From positions 248,001 to 312,000 of the forward strand of contig JAZKBK010000003.1 in assembly GCA_040388625.1 (NCBI GenBank): 64,000 nt of DNA, in the 5' to 3' direction. Both the position numbers and the translations under genes were made by a program. Source of the stretch: Gemmatimonadota bacterium (GTDB taxonomy: Bacteria; Gemmatimonadota; Gemmatimonadetes; Gemmatimonadales; Gemmatimonadaceae). Within the stretch, counting starts at the first letter, position 1; the number at the start of each line of letters is the position of its first letter. Of the stretch, positions 26,678 through 36,847 are shown piece by piece. The notes under the pieces were generated by a model that worked only from the letters and a program-made list of their open reading frames with translations, did not search any database and had not been told where the DNA came from.

Positions 26678-29600
26678 CTACCGGCGGCCGCCGCTGCCGA
26701 ACGACGTGGGGATCGCCCCCACCTTTCCCTGCATCCGGCTGTTGAACGCCGGTACGTCGCGATCGACCAGGGTCGTATAGCTGGCCCGTGCCGCGGCCAG
26801 ATCCCGCTCGATCCCGCTCAGCACTTCGAGCGACTGCGATGTGGGCCGATAATCCGCCCCGCCGGCAACGTCGCCAGCACCGCTACCCACCTCGCCCGAG
26901 AGCCAGACCAGGTTCATGTATACCTTGAATTGCTCGACGTAATACTTGTCATCGCTCTGCATGTCCGAGCGCGTCAATAATTGCAGCTCGACGCCGAGCA
27001 TCTGGTTGTTCAGACGATCCAGGTCCGCAACGACGTCCGATTTGCCCGTATTGGCGGCGCGCTCGTCGGCGATGGTCTTCCGCATCGACTCGATGTGGTT
27101 GATCATGTTCACCGCCTCGGTCATGTCGTTGCGAATCCGCAGCTGGGTCTGGGTCGATGCAACGAGGTCCGCTGTCGGCGATGGCATGTCCGGGTCGCGA
27201 ATCACTTCGAACGGCTGAGTCCAGCTCTTTCCCGACGCCGTGAGCCGCACTGAATACTTGCCCGGTGATGCGATCGGGCCAGTCCGCACAGGAGCTTCGA
27301 TTCCCCAGTGCAACACGGGCCGAGTCGAGCTTCCGGCGAATCGCGGATCGGCAAAGATGTGCGGGTTGTCAGGAGCGACCGTGCGCAGCACGACCTGCGG
27401 CGCTGCTTCGTAGCGCAGATCCCACGGCACGCGATTGAGTCCTGCACGAGCTCTGAGATGGAACGTGCGAATCGGGGTGCCTGATGCATCCAGCACTTCG
27501 ACGCCCACGCTGTCCTGCGCCTGTGGTAGCTCGAAGGTGAAGTCGGCGCGGCCGGACCGTGACTGGCGAAATGCCAGATGCGGCGCGAAGAGACGTGGCG
27601 CCGCCGGCGTCGCGGACGCTCCCTGCTCCAGCGCAGTAACGTCGCGCAGAATGTACAGCCCACGTCCATACGTCGACACGACGACGTCGTTCCATTTCTT
27701 CGGAACGGCTATCCACGTCACCGGCGCCGCCGGGAGACCGGCGTTGAACTTCGTCCAGTGCGCGCCGTCGTTCACCGAGTAGTAGAACGCGTTCCCCGTT
27801 CCCGCAAACAACATCCCCTTCCTGTCCGGATTCTCCGCGATCGTCATCACGTACGCGAGCGGGTGATCGTTCGGGAGATCCGACGTGATGTTGGTCCACG
27901 TGTGTCCGTAGTCGGTCGTCTTGTAGATGTACGGCTTGCGGTTATCCATGATGTGGAAATCGATCGCCACGTATGCCGTCGCGGGATCGAAGTGCGACGG
28001 CTCGATCCTCCGGATCGTTCCCCACGGCGGCAATCCCTTCATGTTGGCCGTGACGTTGTTCCAGTGACCGCCAGCGTCCGAAGTGTACCATACCTGCCCG
28101 TCGTTCGTACCAGCCCAGATCAGGCCACGCTTGATCTCCGATGGAGCAATCGCGAATACAACCTCGCCGTAGAACTGTCCGAGGTTGTCGGCAACGATTC
28201 CGCCGGACGACACGATGCGCGAAGGATCGCGCGTCGAGAGATCCGGACTGATCACGGTCCAGTGCTGTCCCGCATCCGAAGTGCGGAAGATCACCTGGCA
28301 GCCGTAATACACGGTCTTGGTATCGAATGGATCGATGGCGAGCGGCGGCGTCCAGTGACAGCGATACTTCGTCTTGTCGGGCGGAGAATCGAGTGTGTGA
28401 ACCCAGGGACTTACCGAGTGCGCAAGCTTGGTGCGTGCATCGTAACGAGTGACCTCGTTTCCGTAGCAGCTCGCCCACACTATGTCGGTGTTTGCCTTGT
28501 CCGGCAGCGTGAAGCCCGACTCGCATCCGCCAAGTCCATTCTCCCATGGCGTGCGGCTGTACACATTGCCAAAGCTCTGCGGCGGAAATTCCGGATTCTC
28601 ACTCGTAGCCGGAGCGCGACGGCGTCCCTCGCCCGCTGTCGTGTCACGAGCCGCTCCGCGCCGGATCGTCGAATCCCTTCGCATGCTGTCGGCGTGGATC
28701 GTGTCGGCTGGCGGCTCCGGACGGCGGCGCTCGAAATTGCGAATTGGTGCGTCGCTCGCGCCGCGCATCGGAAAGCTGTTGTCCTGCCGGTTGGAATAGA
28801 TCCAGTACGGCACCCTGGCATCGACGGCGACGTGGTACATCTGCCCGTTGGGAAGCGATACCTGCGTGAAGCTCTTCCCGTGATTGAGCGTGATGTGCGC
28901 GCCAGCGTCATCCGTCAGCGCAAAGCTGTCCGGGTCCTTTGGATCGATCCAGATGTCGTGCGTATCGCCGCCCCACGGCACTGCCTTGAACGTCTTCCCG
29001 CCATCCTTCGATTGCCAGAAGCTGCTGTTGGCAATGAGTATTTCATCCGCGTTCCCGCTGGACACCTTGATGTTGATGTAGTAGCCGGCGCGGCCTATGA
29101 GTGTTCGCTGCCAGTTCACGTTCTTCCACGTGCGTCCGGCATCATCGGATCGCCAGACGGATCCCTGATCAGCGGTCTGTATCAGTGCATAGACGCGATT
29201 CGAATTGGTCGGCGCAACAGCGACATCGATCTTGCCAAGCGGTGACTTCGGAAGACCCGGATCGGTGAGCTTGCTCCACGTGTTGCCGCCATCGCGCGTG
29301 ACGTAGAGTCCGCTCGATGGACCACCGCCCAACATTACCCAGGTGTGCATCACGACCTGCCACATTCCTGCAAATACAACGTTCGGATCGTGCGCATCCA
29401 TCGACAACCCGGAGCATCCCGTGCCATCGTCGACAAACAGCACGCGTGTCCACGACTTGCCCCCATCAGTCGTGCGATACACTCCGCGCTCCTGCTGCGG
29501 GCCGGTCGTGCGTCCGAGCGCGCAGACGAATACGATGTTCGCATTGGTCGGATTGACTATGATCCGGCCAATTCGCCCCGTCTCGCGCAAGCCCATGTTC

Positions 29601-30025
29601 TTCCACGTCTTGCCCGCATCCGTGGACTTGTAAATCCCATCACCCATGACGTCCGCATCACGAATCGCCCACGCCTCGCCGGTCCCGGCCCATACGGTGC
29701 CGGGTTCCGACGGAGCAGTGGCGAGCGCACCGATCGCCTGAACATCCATACTGTCAAACACTGGCACGAAGGTGCGCCCGCTATCGCTCGACTTCCACAC
29801 ACCGCCCGACGCCGAGCCCATGTACCACGTACGCGGATCACCCGCGACGCCCGACACCGAAGCGATGCGGCCACCGTTCGCCGGCCCCATGTACTCGAAA
29901 GCAAACGGTTCCGTTTCAAGCCCGCGATTTGGCGGACCCGTACGCTGCGCCACTGCGGACGCAGGGCCAAGCGTTGTCGCTATTCCGATAGTTGCGGCGA
30001 TCAGGAAAATCGAGCGATTGTGCAT
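26678..30025 (-). CDS. Large exported Asp-box (VPS10/sortilin-like) beta-propeller protein
   Basis: 1115-residue secreted protein. A signal peptide (MHNRSIFLIAATIGIATTLGPASAVAQ) is followed by at least nine Asp-box/BNR repeats of the form S-x-D-x-G-x-T-W: SSDSGRTF, STDAGKTW, TTDGGKSW, TRDGGNTW, SDDAGRTW, SKDGGKTF, TSDAGQHW, TSDAGGHW, TTDYGHTW. They imply two sortilin-type propellers. The C-terminal third is a beta-sandwich region and a helical tail. Such proteins are often called glycosyl hydrolases, but no sialidase catalytic residues are evident; sortilin-type propellers bind peptides. It starts 21 bases after the SusD gene, so it belongs to the susCD operon. Confidence 0.85.
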   Translation of the reverse strand: MHNRSIFLIAATIGIATTLGPASAVAQRTGPPNRGLETEPFAFEYMGPANGGRIASVSGVAGDPRTWYMGSASGGVWKSSDSGRTFVPVFDSMDVQAIGALATAPSEPGTVWAGTGEAWAIRDADVMGDGIYKSTDAGKTWKNMGLRETGRIGRIIVNPTNANIVFVCALGRTTGPQQERGVYRTTDGGKSWTRVLFVDDGTGCSGLSMDAHDPNVVFAGMWQVVMHTWVMLGGGPSSGLYVTRDGGNTWSKLTDPGLPKSPLGKIDVAVAPTNSNRVYALIQTADQGSVWRSDDAGRTWKNVNWQRTLIGRAGYYINIKVSSGNADEILIANSSFWQSKDGGKTFKAVPWGGDTHDIWIDPKDPDSFALTDDAGAHITLNHGKSFTQVSLPNGQMYHVAVDARVPYWIYSNRQDNSFPMRGASDAPIRNFERRRPEPPADTIHADSMRRDSTIRRGAARDTTAGEGRRRAPATSENPEFPPQSFGNVYSRTPWENGLGGCESGFTLPDKANTDIVWASCYGNEVTRYDARTKLAHSVSPWVHTLDSPPDKTKYRCHWTPPLAIDPFDTKTVYYGCQVIFRTSDAGQHWTVISPDLSTRDPSRIVSSGGIVADNLGQFYGEVVFAIAPSEIKRGLIWAGTNDGQVWYTSDAGGHWNNVTANMKGLPPWGTIRRIEPSHFDPATAYVAIDFHIMDNRKPYIYKTTDYGHTWTNITSDLPNDHPLAYVMTIAENPDRKGMLFAGTGNAFYYSVNDGAHWTKFNAGLPAAPVTWIAVPKKWNDVVVSTYGRGLYILRDVTALEQGASATPAAPRLFAPHLAFRQSRSGRADFTFELPQAQDSVGVEVLDASGTPIRTFHLRARAGLNRVPWDLRYEAAPQVVLRTVAPDNPHIFADPRFAGSSTRPVLHWGIEAPVRTGPIASPGKYSVRLTASGKSWTQPFEVIRDPDMPSPTADLVASTQTQLRIRNDMTEAVNMINHIESMRKTIADERAANTGKSDVVADLDRLNNQMLGVELQLLTRSDMQSDDKYYVEQFKVYMNLVWLSGEVGSGAGDVAGGADYRPTSQSLEVLSGIERDLAAARASYTTLVDRDVPAFNSRMQGKVGAIPTSFGSGGRR

Positions 30026-30046
30026 TGAAATCCCGGTGTGTTGTTA

Positions 30047-31420
30047 TCAGGCGCCGCACGCGTGCGGATCGTTCCAGTTGAGCGTCGGATCCGCAGGGAC
30101 GTTCGGATTCGTCTGACGCTCTGAATTCGTGTAGAGCATTCGGCCAGGCAGCGACGCCGCACCATTCGCCGGTACGAGCGCGGGCAGGCACGTGCGCTTG
30201 TAGTCGTTCCACGCCTCGACGTTCTGGAACAGAGTGATGTACTTCTCCTGCATGATGCTGGCGAGCGATACGGGCCCCGCTATTGCCGGAAGCGTCAACG
30301 CCGAGTGCCACGGTGTCGCGGTGGCCCATGCGGCACGCTCACGGTTGAGCGTATCGAGCGCTGCCTGAGTGTTACCCAGCTGGAACAACGCCTCCGCCTT
30401 GATCAACAGATTCTCGTTGTATGTGACGAGCGGTTGGCGATAATCAGGCGCAAGTCGCTTCGCGCTGATCGTGGACATGTTTCCCGCGAGCCCCTGTCCC
30501 GGCGACGCGCCGATGTAATCTGTCGCGCCAGCCGCAATCTGGTAATACTCGGCAAGCCGTGGATCACCGAGGCTCTTGAGCAGGTCTACCTGATACTTGC
30601 CGGCGCGCATGAAGCCGGTACGCGTTCCGGTGAGCATGAACTGATACCAGTCATTCTGCTCGTTCGCGTTGCTCGTCTGGTAGGTGATGTAGTCAGCCGC
30701 GTTGCTCGAGATGCCCAGATTGGCCTCGGTCAGCGCCTTTGCATAGTTCGTGGGATCCCGCTCGGCCAGATGCAGATAGAAGCGGGCCTTGAGCGTGTGC
30801 GCAAGCTGCAACCAGAGAGCTGGATTCCCCTTGTAGACAATCTCCGCGGCGCCTGGCCCGACTCCCGTAGCGCCACTCAGATTCGCAATCGCCTGATCCA
30901 GCGTTGCCAGCACACTGTCGTACACGACCTGCTGCGGATCGTACTTTGGCGTCGGGAACGAATCGGCCTTGGCCGCCTGGCTGTACGGCACGTCGCCCCA
31001 TACGTCGGCGAGCGTCCCAATCTCCCATGCCTTGAGCGTCTGCGCTATGCCAAGAAATATCTTGTCCCCAGACGCGGCCGAGTTTGCCTCGATCGAGCGG
31101 ATGTCGATCAGCCCGCCGCCGGTGTACGGCATGCTGAAGTCGCCACTACCGCCGTCCAGAACGTACAGATCCTGCACCTGATACTGCAGCTGCGTCCCTG
31201 CCATCTGCTGCATCCACATGGATACCACGCGTGGCAGGTTGCCGTTGAGAAACTGTGTGAGCTTCGCCTGCACAGCGACGAGACGCTGCGTGGAAGTTGC
31301 TGCTGTCGGTGCGTTTGGACTGGTGATGCAGTCGGCGCACTTGAGATAGTTATCGCCGCAGCTCGCAACGACGACTGGAATCGCCGCCGCCAGTGCCGCA
31401 CTTCTGATGTATCGCTTCAC
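30047..31420 (-). CDS. SusD/RagB-family outer-membrane lipoprotein
   Basis: Surface lipoprotein that captures the ligand and acts as lid for its SusC-type transporter. Signal peptide MKRYIRSAALAAAIPVVVASC ends in lipobox VASC. The 457-residue body is helical, with repeated TPR-like pairs, such as IFLGIAQTLKAWEIGTLADVWGDVPYSQA, shared with the SusD-like_2 group. The SusC gene ends 19 bases upstream on the same strand. RagB-type proteins bind peptides, SusD-type bind glycans; this sequence alone does not decide. Confidence 0.9.
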   Translation of the reverse strand: MKRYIRSAALAAAIPVVVASCGDNYLKCADCITSPNAPTAATSTQRLVAVQAKLTQFLNGNLPRVVSMWMQQMAGTQLQYQVQDLYVLDGGSGDFSMPYTGGGLIDIRSIEANSAASGDKIFLGIAQTLKAWEIGTLADVWGDVPYSQAAKADSFPTPKYDPQQVVYDSVLATLDQAIANLSGATGVGPGAAEIVYKGNPALWLQLAHTLKARFYLHLAERDPTNYAKALTEANLGISSNAADYITYQTSNANEQNDWYQFMLTGTRTGFMRAGKYQVDLLKSLGDPRLAEYYQIAAGATDYIGASPGQGLAGNMSTISAKRLAPDYRQPLVTYNENLLIKAEALFQLGNTQAALDTLNRERAAWATATPWHSALTLPAIAGPVSLASIMQEKYITLFQNVEAWNDYKRTCLPALVPANGAASLPGRMLYTNSERQTNPNVPADPTLNWNDPHACGA

Positions 31421-31439
31421 GGATGGATCTCCTTTGGGA

Positions 31440-34400
31440 TCAGCGGTTCAGAGCGACTGAAAACACGAACGATCGCGTCTGCGGCATGTTGAAGAAGTCA
31501 TAGCCCTGCACCAGCGCGTCTGCTCCAGCGAGATTGGTTTCGGGATCGATGCCCGAGTACTTCGTCCACGTGTGCAGATTGCGCCCCGAAATCCGAAGGT
31601 CGGCGCTGCTGAACCCGGCATGGCGCACGAATGCGCCGGTGAGCGAGTATGTCACCGACAACTCGCGCAGCTTGGTGTATGTGCCATCCTCCATGAACGG
31701 CTCGCCAATTCCGGAGTAGATGCTTCCAAGCCCCGTGTACCATGACTGCCCGATCTGAACAGGAGTGCCCTTGCCCGGTCCCACCGTTGCTCCCGGCATG
31801 AAGTCCACTCCGAAGGTGCGGGTGACGTCGCGCTGCTCTGTTTCAATGGACGTCCCGAAGTTGTTGAGTGCACCCTTGGTCATGTTAGCGACCATACCAC
31901 CCTGCTTGTGGTCGAGCAGCGCCGACAGCGCCCAGCTTCCGAAGTGGACGGTCGTGTGCATGTTGCCGGTCCAGTGCGGATTGGGATCGCCGATTACACG
32001 ATTCACAGGATCGTTCACCGGGAAGCCCGACGCTCCGATGTACAACGCGCCTCGCGGCGCACCCGCGCACGCTGACGCAAGGTCGACCGGATGACCGGCG
32101 GGATCCTTCAGATTGGTGCTCGTGGTGACGCCGCAGCGAACGTAGCCCAGTCCGCGGAACGCGAATGTTCCACCGACTGTTGCTGAAGGCTGTGCTTCGG
32201 AGAACGTTCCGCCACCAGCGCCAATGTACGTGGCACCGTTGAGGCTGAGAACGCGAGTTTCATTCTGTGCCCACTGACCACCAATTTCCCACGTCAGCTT
32301 CTGCGTCGTTATCGGCCGCACGTTCAGTGTAGCCTCCCAACCGCGGTTGAGGATCGCCGCTCCATTGAGAAGCTGCGCCGAGAAGCCCGTCGTGGATGGA
32401 CGCGGCACACTCAGGATGACGTCCGTCGAGTTGTCGCGATAATACGTGATGCCTGCGTCCGCCATCTGATTGAACAGACCAACGTCGAGACCTGTCTCGA
32501 ACTCCTTCTGGCGCTCGGGCCTGAGGTTGTTGTTGCCCTGTGTGCCAGAGGTAACCAGACCGCCGTAGCCACCCTGCGTCGATGACAGCTGATCGGTGTA
32601 GCCGCTGGCGAAGGTCGCACGACCGAGTGTCGAAAGAGTGGAGTAGACGTTCGGCTCCTTGCCCGTCTCGCCGTACGACGCGCGCACCTTGCCGTAGCTG
32701 AGCAGTCCGCGATGGTCGGTATTGCCCAGTGCATTCGTGAACGTCCAGGCGAGGCTCGCCTTGGGGTACGACGCACGCGGATTGCTCGCGCCGAACGTCG
32801 AGAACCCGTCGTTTCGAACGGCGCCAGTGAGATACAACTGGTTGTAGAGATCGACAGTCGCCTCGCCGAAATACGACAGTGCATGGATCACGTAGTCGTA
32901 TTCCGTCGCGAGCTGCGTCACCGTGTTGTTCAGAGAGAACGGCGACGGTGCGATGAGTCCGTTGCCGGTCGCATCCACTTCGCGACCCCGCCGGCTGTTG
33001 ACGTTGTTCCCAACCGTCAACGTGCCGCTCACGTTGGAATTGAAGGTGTGCGTTGCGGTTGCGATGAGATTCTGGTCGATCTGGAGGTGCATCAGATCTG
33101 CGCGTCTGACGAGACCGAGTGGCGATTCGCTCGCGGTGAACGACTCGCCCGTGAGCTGCGTGTCGCCGAAGTAGTCGCCGCCCAGATTCTCCGCCAGGCG
33201 CAGCCAGCTCTTTGGCTGCCAGTCGGCGGTGAGATTGGCGATCGTGCGGTTCGTCTCTTCCGTGCTCGGATTCTCGTATACGGCGAACAGCGGGTTGTCA
33301 TAACCACGCGACCGCGTGAGCGATGCCGGCGATGGGTCGGGAAAACGATATGAACGTTGCAGCCCCGTCGTCGTCGAGAGATACGGGAACTGATTGAAGT
33401 CCGGCGGCGTCCGCAGTGCGCCCAGCATCAGACCGGACACCGACCCGCCACGAAGGATCGATGCACCGCGGTCATCCGCGAACGAGATGTTGCCGCCAAG
33501 CTTGAAATTGTCGAAGACCTGGTGCGTCGCCTTGAGACGCACGTCGGTTCTGTCGTAGTAATTGTTCGGGCCGATGATCACGCCGTTCTGCGCATCGCGC
33601 CCGCCGGATGCGAAGAACGTGGTGCGCTCGTTTCCACCCGATATCGTGATGTGGTTGTTCGTCGTATGACCGGTGTGGAACAGCTCGCTGAAGTGATCGT
33701 ACGTCGGAACTCCCGAGAGCGCCGGTCCCCACGAGCCGCTCGCCGCGGAGCAGTCTGGTGTCGAGCATGCGCCAGGTTTGCCAAGGCTGCCCTGGCCATA
33801 CTTGGTCTGCAACGGGATGCTGTGGTTGACGTCGTCCACGGAATAGCTCGAATTCAACGAGTAACGCGTCGGGCCCGCCTGTCCCGATTTCGTTGTGATG
33901 AGCACGACACCGTTGGATGCGCGCGCGCCGTAGATGGCGGCCGCTGCGGCGCCTTTGAGTATGTCGACCGATGCGATGTCGTCGGGGTTGATATCCGACG
34001 CACGGTTCGGCGTGTTCGAGCCAGTGAGGTTGCTGCCATTGACGTTGGTCGTGTTGTCGATCGGCACTCCATCGACCACGAACAGTGGCTGTCCGTCACC
34101 CGATAGCGACTTGATGCCGCGAATGCGGATGTACGCCGACGATCCGGGCACGCCCGATTCGGATACGACCGACACACCGGGCGCCTTGGCTGCAAGTGCG
34201 TTGACCACATTCGACTCGTTGCTCTTGGCAATGGCTGTCGAGTCGACGGAGTTGATCACGTTACCCAGCTTCTCGCGCGTGCTGCTCGTGCCGGCGCCGG
34301 TGACGACCACCTCGCCAAGACGCAGTGGATTGCTCGCAAGACTGAAGTTCTGCGTTACAGTCCCGGGGCTGAGTGTGATCTGGACTGATTTCGGTGCGAA

Positions 34401-34661
34401 ACCGATGAGTCGCGCGGTGAGCGTGACCTTCTGCCCGAGCGATCGAGCGGCAGACACGGTTATGGTGTAGTGACCGTCAGCGCGCGTCGCCGCGCCGAGT
34501 CCCATCGTCTGCACCACGACTTCCGCAGCCTGAAGCGGCACGCCCTTGTCTGTTGTGACCACGCCGACGATCGTGGTTCCAGTTTGCTGCGCGGCTGCGC
34601 GCTGGGGCGCGATCTCCGCGCCAATACAGAGCGGCAACACCAACCATACCGTAGCTCTCAT
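31440..34661 (-). CDS. SusC/RagA-family TonB-linked outer-membrane transporter
   Basis: Outer-membrane beta-barrel importer of 1073 residues, energised by TonB. Signal peptide [16 protein letters not shown] ... AAAQQ; then a carboxypeptidase-regulatory-like domain (about 27-110, [16 protein letters not shown]), the TonB-box region [10 protein letters not shown], a plug with [16 protein letters not shown] and [10 protein letters not shown], and the barrel ending in the aromatic strand [12 protein letters not shown] chose ATG 34661 because GGAGAGGAG precedes it directly and the signal peptide starts there; the frame is open for another 43 residues upstream, across the promoter. The operon order is susC, susD, VPS10-like gene. 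Confidence 0.93.
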   Translation of the reverse strand: MRATVWLVLPLCIGAEIAPQRAAAQQTGTTIVGVVTTDKGVPLQAAEVVVQTMGLGAATRADGHYTITVSAARSLGQKVTLTARLIGFAPKSVQITLSPGTVTQNFSLASNPLRLGEVVVTGAGTSSTREKLGNVINSVDSTAIAKSNESNVVNALAAKAPGVSVVSESGVPGSSAYIRIRGIKSLSGDGQPLFVVDGVPIDNTTNVNGSNLTGSNTPNRASDINPDDIASVDILKGAAAAAIYGARASNGVVLITTKSGQAGPTRYSLNSSYSVDDVNHSIPLQTKYGQGSLGKPGACSTPDCSAASGSWGPALSGVPTYDHFSELFHTGHTTNNHITISGGNERTTFFASGGRDAQNGVIIGPNNYYDRTDVRLKATHQVFDNFKLGGNISFADDRGASILRGGSVSGLMLGALRTPPDFNQFPYLSTTTGLQRSYRFPDPSPASLTRSRGYDNPLFAVYENPSTEETNRTIANLTADWQPKSWLRLAENLGGDYFGDTQLTGESFTASESPLGLVRRADLMHLQIDQNLIATATHTFNSNVSGTLTVGNNVNSRRGREVDATGNGLIAPSPFSLNNTVTQLATEYDYVIHALSYFGEATVDLYNQLYLTGAVRNDGFSTFGASNPRASYPKASLAWTFTNALGNTDHRGLLSYGKVRASYGETGKEPNVYSTLSTLGRATFASGYTDQLSSTQGGYGGLVTSGTQGNNNLRPERQKEFETGLDVGLFNQMADAGITYYRDNSTDVILSVPRPSTTGFSAQLLNGAAILNRGWEATLNVRPITTQKLTWEIGGQWAQNETRVLSLNGATYIGAGGGTFSEAQPSATVGGTFAFRGLGYVRCGVTTSTNLKDPAGHPVDLASACAGAPRGALYIGASGFPVNDPVNRVIGDPNPHWTGNMHTTVHFGSWALSALLDHKQGGMVANMTKGALNNFGTSIETEQRDVTRTFGVDFMPGATVGPGKGTPVQIGQSWYTGLGSIYSGIGEPFMEDGTYTKLRELSVTYSLTGAFVRHAGFSSADLRISGRNLHTWTKYSGIDPETNLAGADALVQGYDFFNMPQTRSFVFSVALNR

Positions 34662-34760
34662 GACTCCTCTCCGACCGCACGCAGCAAAGTGCGGCAGAAA
34701 TGTGAAAGCAGACGGACGCCGCCCACCCGGGACTCCGGCGCCCTCCGCCGAGGACAGGCA

Positions 34761-34790
34761 GGATATAGTATCCCATTTTGGATTGCGCAA
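34761..34790 (-). promoter_or_regulatory. Promoter and candidate shared operator of the susC operon
   Basis: On the minus strand TTGCGC (34790-34785), 17 bases and TATATC (34767-34762) make a promoter-like pair about 100 bases before the SusC start. The dyad GGATA-N3-TATCC at 34761-34773 overlaps the -10. Read on the plus strand, the 18 bases from the dyad onward match those at 26609 except for three transitions. The GH35 gene ends at 34815, just upstream. Confidence 0.6.
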
Positions 34791-34814
34791 GCACGCCTTT
34801 TCCGGCGTCGCAGA

Positions 34815-36686
34815 CTATTGAGGATGTGATTCCGTGTTTAGTTGTGTCAGAATCGGCCGTGTCAGCCCGGAGATTTCAGACGCGCCACCGTGACCGCTCA
34901 GCTCGAACACAACCACGTCATTTCGCCCGCGCCGTAGCCATGCACCCGGAAGGTACAAAGTCTGCTGCGGACCGGAATTCCAGTATCTGCCGACGTTGAT
35001 GCCGTTCACAAAAACGATTCCCTTGTTCCATTCCCGCATGTCGAGAAACGTGTCGCCAGTGCGATCGAGGGTGAAGCTGCCCCGATACAGAGTCGGCATT
35101 CCCGCTGTTGCACCCACCGCTCGTTTGGCATTTCGCCGACTTGGTACGCTGGCGAACGGTAGTCGATACATCGACCAGCCGGTGATCGCCGCACTCTCAA
35201 TCGTCACGGGCTGAACTATTCCCTTCCGGTCACTCACGAGTGCCGACCCATAGTTGATTCGCCCCATGTTCTCGACCAGAATGTCCAGCCGGCCACCCGC
35301 AGGAACATCCACTGCACAGGAGAAGTTCTTCGTGCGGCGATCGAGTGTCGCAACGCGACGCCCATCCACGAATACTGCTGCGTAATCGCGCAGACCCGGC
35401 ACGTTCAGAACGCCATGCATTGCACTCGCGGATCGGTGGCGATACAGCACGTATCCACTGGACTGATCGAGATCCTCGAACGACATCGGCTGACTCGAAT
35501 TCACCGGTGTGACATGATCGACGATGCCGAAGAGATCACTCACAGCCGTGAGATGAACTGGCGGCACTGCTATCACTGGCAATGAATCCGGCACATCCGG
35601 AATGGCGTACGACACGTTCCGCCGTATCACGTCCCGCAACGCGTAATACTTGGGAGTCGCCCATCCAGCCTCGGACAGCGGTGCGTCGTAATCATAACTC
35701 GTCATACTCGGCTCGATCGGCATCGCCTTTGTGTAGTTGGCGCCGGACGTAAAACCGAAGTTGGTGCCGCCGTGAAACATGTACAGATTGATGCTCACCC
35801 CCCGCTTCAGCAGACTGTCGTACGCGGGAAGAAAACTGTCGACAGGTGTGACGGGAAACGGCTCCCCCCAGTGAGTGAGCCAGCCCGGGTAAAGCTCCGC
35901 GACCATGTACGGACCGGCGCCACCGTTGAACGCGTCGACTCGCTTGGTGAGACTGTCGTAATTCATCTCGCCGTTCGCAGCCGCGAACACGCCGGGAATT
36001 CCGCCCTTCTGCAACAGCCAATCGCCATCGGCTGTGAACAGTGGCACATCGATGCCGGCGTCGACCAGCATTCTGCGAGTCGCTTCCTTGTAGCTGGCGT
36101 CTGAGCCGAACGAGCCGTACTCGTTCTCCACCTGCACCATGAGAATCGGGCCGCCGTGCGTAACGAGTAATGGCCGTATCTCCTTCGCCATCGCGTCGAT
36201 GTACCGTTGCGCGGCTTTCATGTAGCGCGGATCGTTGCTGCGTACAGCCACCGCCGGCGTCTTGAGCAGATACGATGGCAATCCTCCGAAGTCCCATTCG
36301 GCGCAGACGTACGGTCCCGGACGCAGAATCACCCACAGGCCTTCCTCCTGCGCGATCCTGATGAACGCGCCGAGATCACGATTCCCGGTGTGGAAGTCGA
36401 ATACGCCGGGCCGCACTTCGTGATAATTCCAGAACACGTAGGTGGCGATGGTGTTGAGACCCATCGCCCTGGCCATCCTGAGGCGATGGCGCCAGTACTC
36501 GCGAGGGATGCGTGCATAGTGCAGCTCGCCCGATATGATCTGGAGCGGCTTTCCGTCGAGCAGAAACGCGCCCTTCGCGATCTGGAAGGAATGCGTGGCT
36601 GGTTTCTGAGCTGCGGACGGCTGGGCCATGCCGACGAGGCACGCCATCACGACCCAGAAACGTCCAAAGGCGTCAGATAGTCGCAT
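34815..36686 (-). CDS. Exported beta-galactosidase, GH35
   Basis: Retaining beta-galactosidase of 623 residues, secreted through a signal peptide (MACLVGMAQPSAAQ). The GH35 signature GGPILMVQVENEYG holds the acid/base Glu, and the nucleophile Glu is in VAELYPGWLTHWGE. Early barrel strands read SGELHYARIPREYWRHRL and NYHEVRPGVFDF. C-terminal beta domains follow, with FVNGINVGRYWN near the end. ATG 36686 has AGGA eight bases upstream and is preferred over ATG 36695. It is divergent from the Tat-exported alpha-galactosidase and belongs to the galactoside cluster. Confidence 0.93.
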   Translation of the reverse strand: MRLSDAFGRFWVVMACLVGMAQPSAAQKPATHSFQIAKGAFLLDGKPLQIISGELHYARIPREYWRHRLRMARAMGLNTIATYVFWNYHEVRPGVFDFHTGNRDLGAFIRIAQEEGLWVILRPGPYVCAEWDFGGLPSYLLKTPAVAVRSNDPRYMKAAQRYIDAMAKEIRPLLVTHGGPILMVQVENEYGSFGSDASYKEATRRMLVDAGIDVPLFTADGDWLLQKGGIPGVFAAANGEMNYDSLTKRVDAFNGGAGPYMVAELYPGWLTHWGEPFPVTPVDSFLPAYDSLLKRGVSINLYMFHGGTNFGFTSGANYTKAMPIEPSMTSYDYDAPLSEAGWATPKYYALRDVIRRNVSYAIPDVPDSLPVIAVPPVHLTAVSDLFGIVDHVTPVNSSQPMSFEDLDQSSGYVLYRHRSASAMHGVLNVPGLRDYAAVFVDGRRVATLDRRTKNFSCAVDVPAGGRLDILVENMGRINYGSALVSDRKGIVQPVTIESAAITGWSMYRLPFASVPSRRNAKRAVGATAGMPTLYRGSFTLDRTGDTFLDMREWNKGIVFVNGINVGRYWNSGPQQTLYLPGAWLRRGRNDVVVFELSGHGGASEISGLTRPILTQLNTESHPQ

Positions 36687-36847
36687 GTGATTCATCCTGA
36701 AGAATTTGCGCTGCCGTCTGCGACTGGCCAGAGGCGCGAATAAGGTGCTGCCTCTCCTTGACCGCCGCCCACCCAGGCGATAATCTCGCCACCACGGCGA
36801 TCGATTCCGATCCGCTCGCAACACGCATATATAAGGAGCACGGACCT
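36687..36847. promoter_or_regulatory. Divergent promoter region between the two galactosidase genes
   Basis: 161 bases shared by the GH35 gene (minus) and the alpha-galactosidase gene (plus). AAGGAG at the right end is the ribosome-binding site of the latter. I see no clear operator dyad and no GGATA-N3-TATCC site here. Confidence 0.45.

Noticed and set aside
27578-29245. A long plus-strand frame opposite the Asp-box protein
   Set aside because: The minus-strand gene has clear repeats and a signal peptide; the opposite frame is Arg/Val-rich with no domain, a usual by-product of high GC.
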